Positions 29,218-32,448 of a DNA stretch of 32,448 nt are shown here, one piece after another. The number at the start of each line of letters is the position of its first letter. The stretch's first letter is position 1. The stretch is from assembly GCA_023265015.1 (NCBI GenBank), contig JAHFUO010000025.1, positions 1 through 32,448 on the forward strand, given 5' to 3'. Made by a program: the position numbers and the translations under genes. The notes under the pieces were generated by a model. That model did not search any database, had not been told where the DNA came from, and saw only the letters and a list, made by a program, of their open reading frames with translations. The stretch comes from Acidobacteriota bacterium. Its GTDB lineage: Bacteria; Acidobacteriota; Vicinamibacteria; Vicinamibacterales; UBA2999.

Positions 29218-29236
29218 GTGTGCGGAAACCGCACAC
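29218..29236. repeat. Perfect inverted repeat upstream of the response regulator
   Basis: GTGTGCGG (29218-29225), AAA, CCGCACAC (29229-29236). It could be an operator or a hairpin. No T-run follows on either strand. The rest of 29117-29290 shows no gene and no promoter that I can support. Confidence 0.55.
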
Positions 29237-29292
29237 GCGCGCGCAATCAGCGCACGAATATGGTGCACGAGCACCGAAATCGCACGCGAATG

Positions 29293-29325
29293 AAAAAGGC
29301 CGGCGCCCCGAAAAGGACGCCGGCC
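29293..29325 (-). terminator. Terminator of the TonB-dependent receptor gene
   Basis: On the minus strand GGCCGGCG (29318-29325) pairs with CGCCGGCC (29298-29305) and is followed by five T (29293-29297). It lies about 90 nt after the receptor stop. Confidence 0.82.
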
Positions 29326-29413
29326 CGGCTTGCCCGCGCCGCCGGTTTTCAGAACCGGACGCGCGCCCGGCGCGATTGCTCGCGCCGAGCGCCAGAGCGG
29401 CCGAAGCTGGGCC

Positions 29414-32400
29414 CTATTGGAACGTATAGCGAAAGCTCAGCATCATCACGTACACGTCGCTGATGCCGGCCGTAGTCTGGAACGTCTTGCTGACCAACGC
29501 CGGGCCGGACGCCGTGCTGACCGTCGCCAACCGGTACAACGCACGTCCCTGTGCATCGACGCCCTGCGGCGACAGAATCCGGTTCTGGATGATCGACCGC
29601 CCGACGCCCCAGCCGTGATTCAACAGGCTGCCAAAGTTCGTGACGTCCAGGCGAATCTGCCCGGACTGGCGCCGGCCGCCGACGCTGTGAAAGACGTCCT
29701 GTATGACACTCAGGTCAAGCCGCTTGACGATCGGGTAGAAGACCGCACCGCGCTGAGCGTACTGTCCGCGGTGTTTGCTCAAGTACTTGTCCTGCTGGAT
29801 GTAGGTCTCGAATGCGGTCGCCTGCTCGTCGGCGGTGAACGTCCTCACGCCGCTCGTGAACGTCTGGAAGTTCATCTCTGACGTGCCGCGCGGGATGTAG
29901 ATCAGGTCGTTGCTCGTCGCCCCGTCGCCATTCATGTCGCCCGAGAAGATGTAGCCCGTATTGCCATTGGTGTGGGCGTCGAAGAACGCCGCCACCGTCG
30001 TGGCGCCAAATCCAAGGTACTGCCGGGTGTAGGACGGGTTCAGGAAGAAACGGTGTCCCGGGGAATTCTGAGAGTATGCGAGCGTCGGGTTGTTGGGATC
30101 GGTGACGATCGGATTGTTCGTCCACGAGCCGGCTGCGATCGAGCCTGGATCGACCGTGTTCCTCGACACGCCGTAGCTGTACGCACTCTTGAACGCGAAG
30201 CCGTGCGTCAGCGCTCTCGACAGACTCGCCGCGATATTCCACGAACGGCCGACGCTCTGGTTCATCAGGACGATGTTCTGGATGATCTGATTCCCAGTCG
30301 CGTTGTTGATCCGGTTCTGGCATGGGCCGACAGTCGCTGCCGCGCACGACGCGCCGGCCCAGCGAGGCCGGCCGTCCGATCCGGCGAATGTCGACTGGGC
30401 CGCCGGCAGGTTGGCGTTGATGTAGGCCACGCCGTGGACGTCGCGGTTGTAGATGAATTCGCCTGTGCCGACCAATCCGCCAGGGAGCCTGCGATCGAGC
30501 GCGATGTTGCTCCGCCACGTCTGCGGGAACTTGAAATTCGGATCGGTCACTGCCAGGTCAACGCTGGCGGCGGGCGTCCCGGTCACGGTTGTGGGCTTGT
30601 ACGCGTTCGGATTCGAATTGAACGGGTAGGCCGTTGTGTTGTCCGCCTGCACGAACCCGGTCAACATGCCGGTGTTGCCGATCTGGTTTGAAATCCAGAC
30701 GTAGGCCGGCTTCCCGGTGAAGACGCCCGTGCCGCCTCGCACCTGGGTCCTCTGGTTGGACGCCACGTCCCAGTTGAATCCGACTCGCGGCGACCAGAGC
30801 GGTGAAGCCTTCGGCAGCGCCCCGCTGTTGTACTTGATCGAGCTGCCGTTCTGGGCCACGAACGCCAGGGCATCGACGTTCGGGTTGTCGTACCCCGTCT
30901 TGCCGAACGACGCGACGTCGGCGCGCACGCCGGCCGTTACGGTTAGGTTCGTTGCCGGACGCCATTCATCCTGGGCATACCCGCCGCTGTACCAGACGTC
31001 CAGCGGCTGAATCGGCTTCTGCAAGCTGGGGAGGTTCATGTAGCGCACCTGGAAGCGCCGCAGCGTGATCGGCGACGTGGTCCTGTTCGGATTGGCCAGG
31101 TACCCGTTGAGGTCGGTGTAGAGGTCGGCGAGCGAGTTATAGACGTACGCGCTCTGCTTGCCGGGGAAGAAGATGTTCTCCGAGTGGTACTTCTCGAGGC
31201 TGGCGCCGAAGGTCAGGGAGTGCTTCTTGACGAACTGCGTGAAGCTGTCCTGCGCCTGGAGCGTGTTGTAGCGCAGCTCGTTGTTTGGCGTAAACGGCTC
31301 GGACCCGAAGGCTGTATAGCCGGTCCCGCTGCCGTCCAGAATGTCGACGAAGGGAAACAGCTTGTCCAGGGCGCCGCGGCTCTCATCCTGATGCGTGTAG
31401 CCGACGATGAGGTTGTTCGACAGGCGGCTTCCGATGACCGAATTCCACTCGCCGATGCCCGAGCGGATGTTCTCCAGAATCGTGTAGTTCGAGTTCTGGA
31501 AGTTCAGGAAGTTGTTCGAGAAGGTCTGCCGGCCGAACCCGAGCGACGAAGAGCCCGAAAGGTTCGAGTCGGTGCTCGAATTCAGCTGGCTGTAGCGGAA
31601 GCTCACCTTGTTGGAGCTGTTGACGTTGTAGTCGCCCTTCACCAGGAACGGCTTGCCCGGAGTCTTCTTCGGGATGTTCTGGAATGGGCCGGGGTCGTAG
31701 TTGAACCTCGATGACAGGAACGAGCTGAGCGCCATCAGATCGGTCGCAAGGACGCGCGTCGTGTTCCCGGTCGCCGGGGCGCCTCCTGGGTTCGCGACGT
31801 ACGTCGTGAGCGGCCTCGTGTCCTGCTGGCTTTCAAAGCTTTCGAAGAAGAACAGCTTGTTCCTCACGATCGGGCCGCCCGCCCATTCACCCGTGTTCGT
31901 CGCATTGAAGGTGCCCGGGTTGAACGCCTGGCCGGCAGCTTCCCTGCCCACGAACGATTCATTGCGGAGCCGGTGATACACCGAACCGCTGTACATGTTC
32001 GTTCCGCTTCTGGTGACCGTGTTGACGCCGGCCCCCACGAAGTTGCCCTGACGCACGTCGTACGGTGCCACGCTCACCTGGATCTGTTCGACGGCCTCGA
32101 GGGAGATAGGTGCGACGCCGGACGTATCGCCCGGAGCGTTCCGCAGGCCGAAAGAGTTGTTGAAGTACGAACCATCGACGGTGATGTTGTTCATCCGGCT
32201 GTCCTGGCCGACAAACGAGCCGGAACCGCCAAACTGGGGGGTCAGCCGCGAGATGTCGTTGAGGCGCCCGGACACAGTCGGCAGCATGGCGAGGTCCTCT
32301 CGTGTGACCGCGGTCGCTGCGCCCGTACGACTCGAGCTGAACACCGGATCGCTCTGACCGCCGACCTCGACCGTCTCGGCCACTGCGGCAACCTTCATCG

Positions 32401-32448
32401 AGAACTCCAGGTTCTCGGCAACGCCGAGCGCCAGCGACACGTTGTCCT
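29414..32448 (-). CDS. Oar-like TonB-dependent outer-membrane receptor, N-terminus beyond window
   Basis: About 1010 C-terminal residues; the frame stays open through the right edge, where DNVSLALGVAENLEF matches the end of a carboxypeptidase-regulatory-like domain. A plug-like domain follows (about residues 40-150 of the visible part, with LPTVSGRLNDISRLTPQFGG, NNITVDGSYFNNSFG and GAGVNTVTRSGTNMYSGSVYHRLRN). A large barrel comes next, with NKLFFFESFE, and the C-terminal residue run ends in an aromatic-rich strand (SFRYTFQ). This layout is typical of Oar/SusC-like receptors that Acidobacteriota carry in large numbers for glycan or peptide uptake. Substrate unknown. The nearby TonB-ExbB-ExbD genes could energise it. 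Confidence 0.9.
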   Translation of the reverse strand, partial: DNVSLALGVAENLEFSMKVAAVAETVEVGGQSDPVFSSSRTGAATAVTREDLAMLPTVSGRLNDISRLTPQFGGSGSFVGQDSRMNNITVDGSYFNNSFGLRNAPGDTSGVAPISLEAVEQIQVSVAPYDVRQGNFVGAGVNTVTRSGTNMYSGSVYHRLRNESFVGREAAGQAFNPGTFNATNTGEWAGGPIVRNKLFFFESFESQQDTRPLTTYVANPGGAPATGNTTRVLATDLMALSSFLSSRFNYDPGPFQNIPKKTPGKPFLVKGDYNVNSSNKVSFRYSQLNSSTDSNLSGSSSLGFGRQTFSNNFLNFQNSNYTILENIRSGIGEWNSVIGSRLSNNLIVGYTHQDESRGALDKLFPFVDILDGSGTGYTAFGSEPFTPNNELRYNTLQAQDSFTQFVKKHSLTFGASLEKYHSENIFFPGKQSAYVYNSLADLYTDLNGYLANPNRTTSPITLRRFQVRYMNLPSLQKPIQPLDVWYSGGYAQDEWRPATNLTVTAGVRADVASFGKTGYDNPNVDALAFVAQNGSSIKYNSGALPKASPLWSPRVGFNWDVASNQRTQVRGGTGVFTGKPAYVWISNQIGNTGMLTGFVQADNTTAYPFNSNPNAYKPTTVTGTPAASVDLAVTDPNFKFPQTWRSNIALDRRLPGGLVGTGEFIYNRDVHGVAYINANLPAAQSTFAGSDGRPRWAGASCAAATVGPCQNRINNATGNQIIQNIVLMNQSVGRSWNIAASLSRALTHGFAFKSAYSYGVSRNTVDPGSIAAGSWTNNPIVTDPNNPTLAYSQNSPGHRFFLNPSYTRQYLGFGATTVAAFFDAHTNGNTGYIFSGDMNGDGATSNDLIYIPRGTSEMNFQTFTSGVRTFTADEQATAFETYIQQDKYLSKHRGQYAQRGAVFYPIVKRLDLSVIQDVFHSVGGRRQSGQIRLDVTNFGSLLNHGWGVGRSIIQNRILSPQGVDAQGRALYRLATVSTASGPALVSKTFQTTAGISDVYVMMLSFRYTFQ

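Overview
The window looks like a chromosomal segment of a high-GC, diderm (LptD-bearing) bacterium. An Acidobacteriota member, probably near class Vicinamibacteria, is my best inference. The reasons are the GC-rich coding style, an Oar-like giant TonB-dependent receptor, a TonB-ExbB-ExbD-ExbD cluster, a divergent membrane pyrophosphatase and frequent GTG/TTG starts. I see no rRNA, tRNA, CRISPR array, phage or insertion sequence. Most of the window is housekeeping or envelope biogenesis.

Region 1 (1-1822): a TPP riboswitch, cut by the left window edge, controls thiC. Its P3 arm is unusually long and built from GATTGGG-like repeats. Palindromes sharing a GCGGAC/GTCCGC core lie on both sides of thiC.

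Region 2 (1826-12351, minus strand): a long co-directional series, read from right to left. It runs deoxynucleoside kinase, accD, folC, lptD, rfbA, rfbC, rfbB, then a 184-nt repeat-rich gap, an Rmd-like sugar reductase, an Rv2578c-type radical SAM protein and an exported protein of unknown function. Junctions from the kinase to rfbB are 18 nt or less, or overlap, so this is probably one operon. It links nucleotide, fatty-acid and folate supply to LPS export and deoxysugar synthesis. No rmlD is present.

Region 3 (12388-15054): a lipoprotein-like HEAT-repeat/cyclophilin fusion reads rightward and starts inside a heptamer tandem repeat. After it lies a 571-nt stretch that would normally be called intergenic. 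On its minus strand I find two tandem micro-genes encoding MAKKAKGKKKAAKKR and MAKKAKGGKKKAAKKR. Each has a strong Shine-Dalgarno and its own terminator, and the first has a near-consensus promoter. The two copies differ only by six synonymous codons and one in-frame glycine codon. This is the strongest candidate for an undescribed element in the window.

Region 4 (15109-17705, minus): ddl followed by an exported TPR protein, overlapping by 4 nt.

Region 5 (17759-25865, plus): tgt-yajC-secD-secF (Sec translocon accessory genes with queuosine synthesis), then uppP (undecaprenyl-PP phosphatase), a DUF502 membrane protein and hppA (ion-pumping pyrophosphatase).

Region 6 (25876-28627, plus): promoters followed by tonB-exbB-exbD-exbD, an energising complex for outer-membrane transport, closed by a strong terminator.

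Region 7 (28658-32448, minus): a receiver-only response regulator and the C-terminal 1010 or so residues of an Oar-like TonB-dependent receptor that runs off the right edge.
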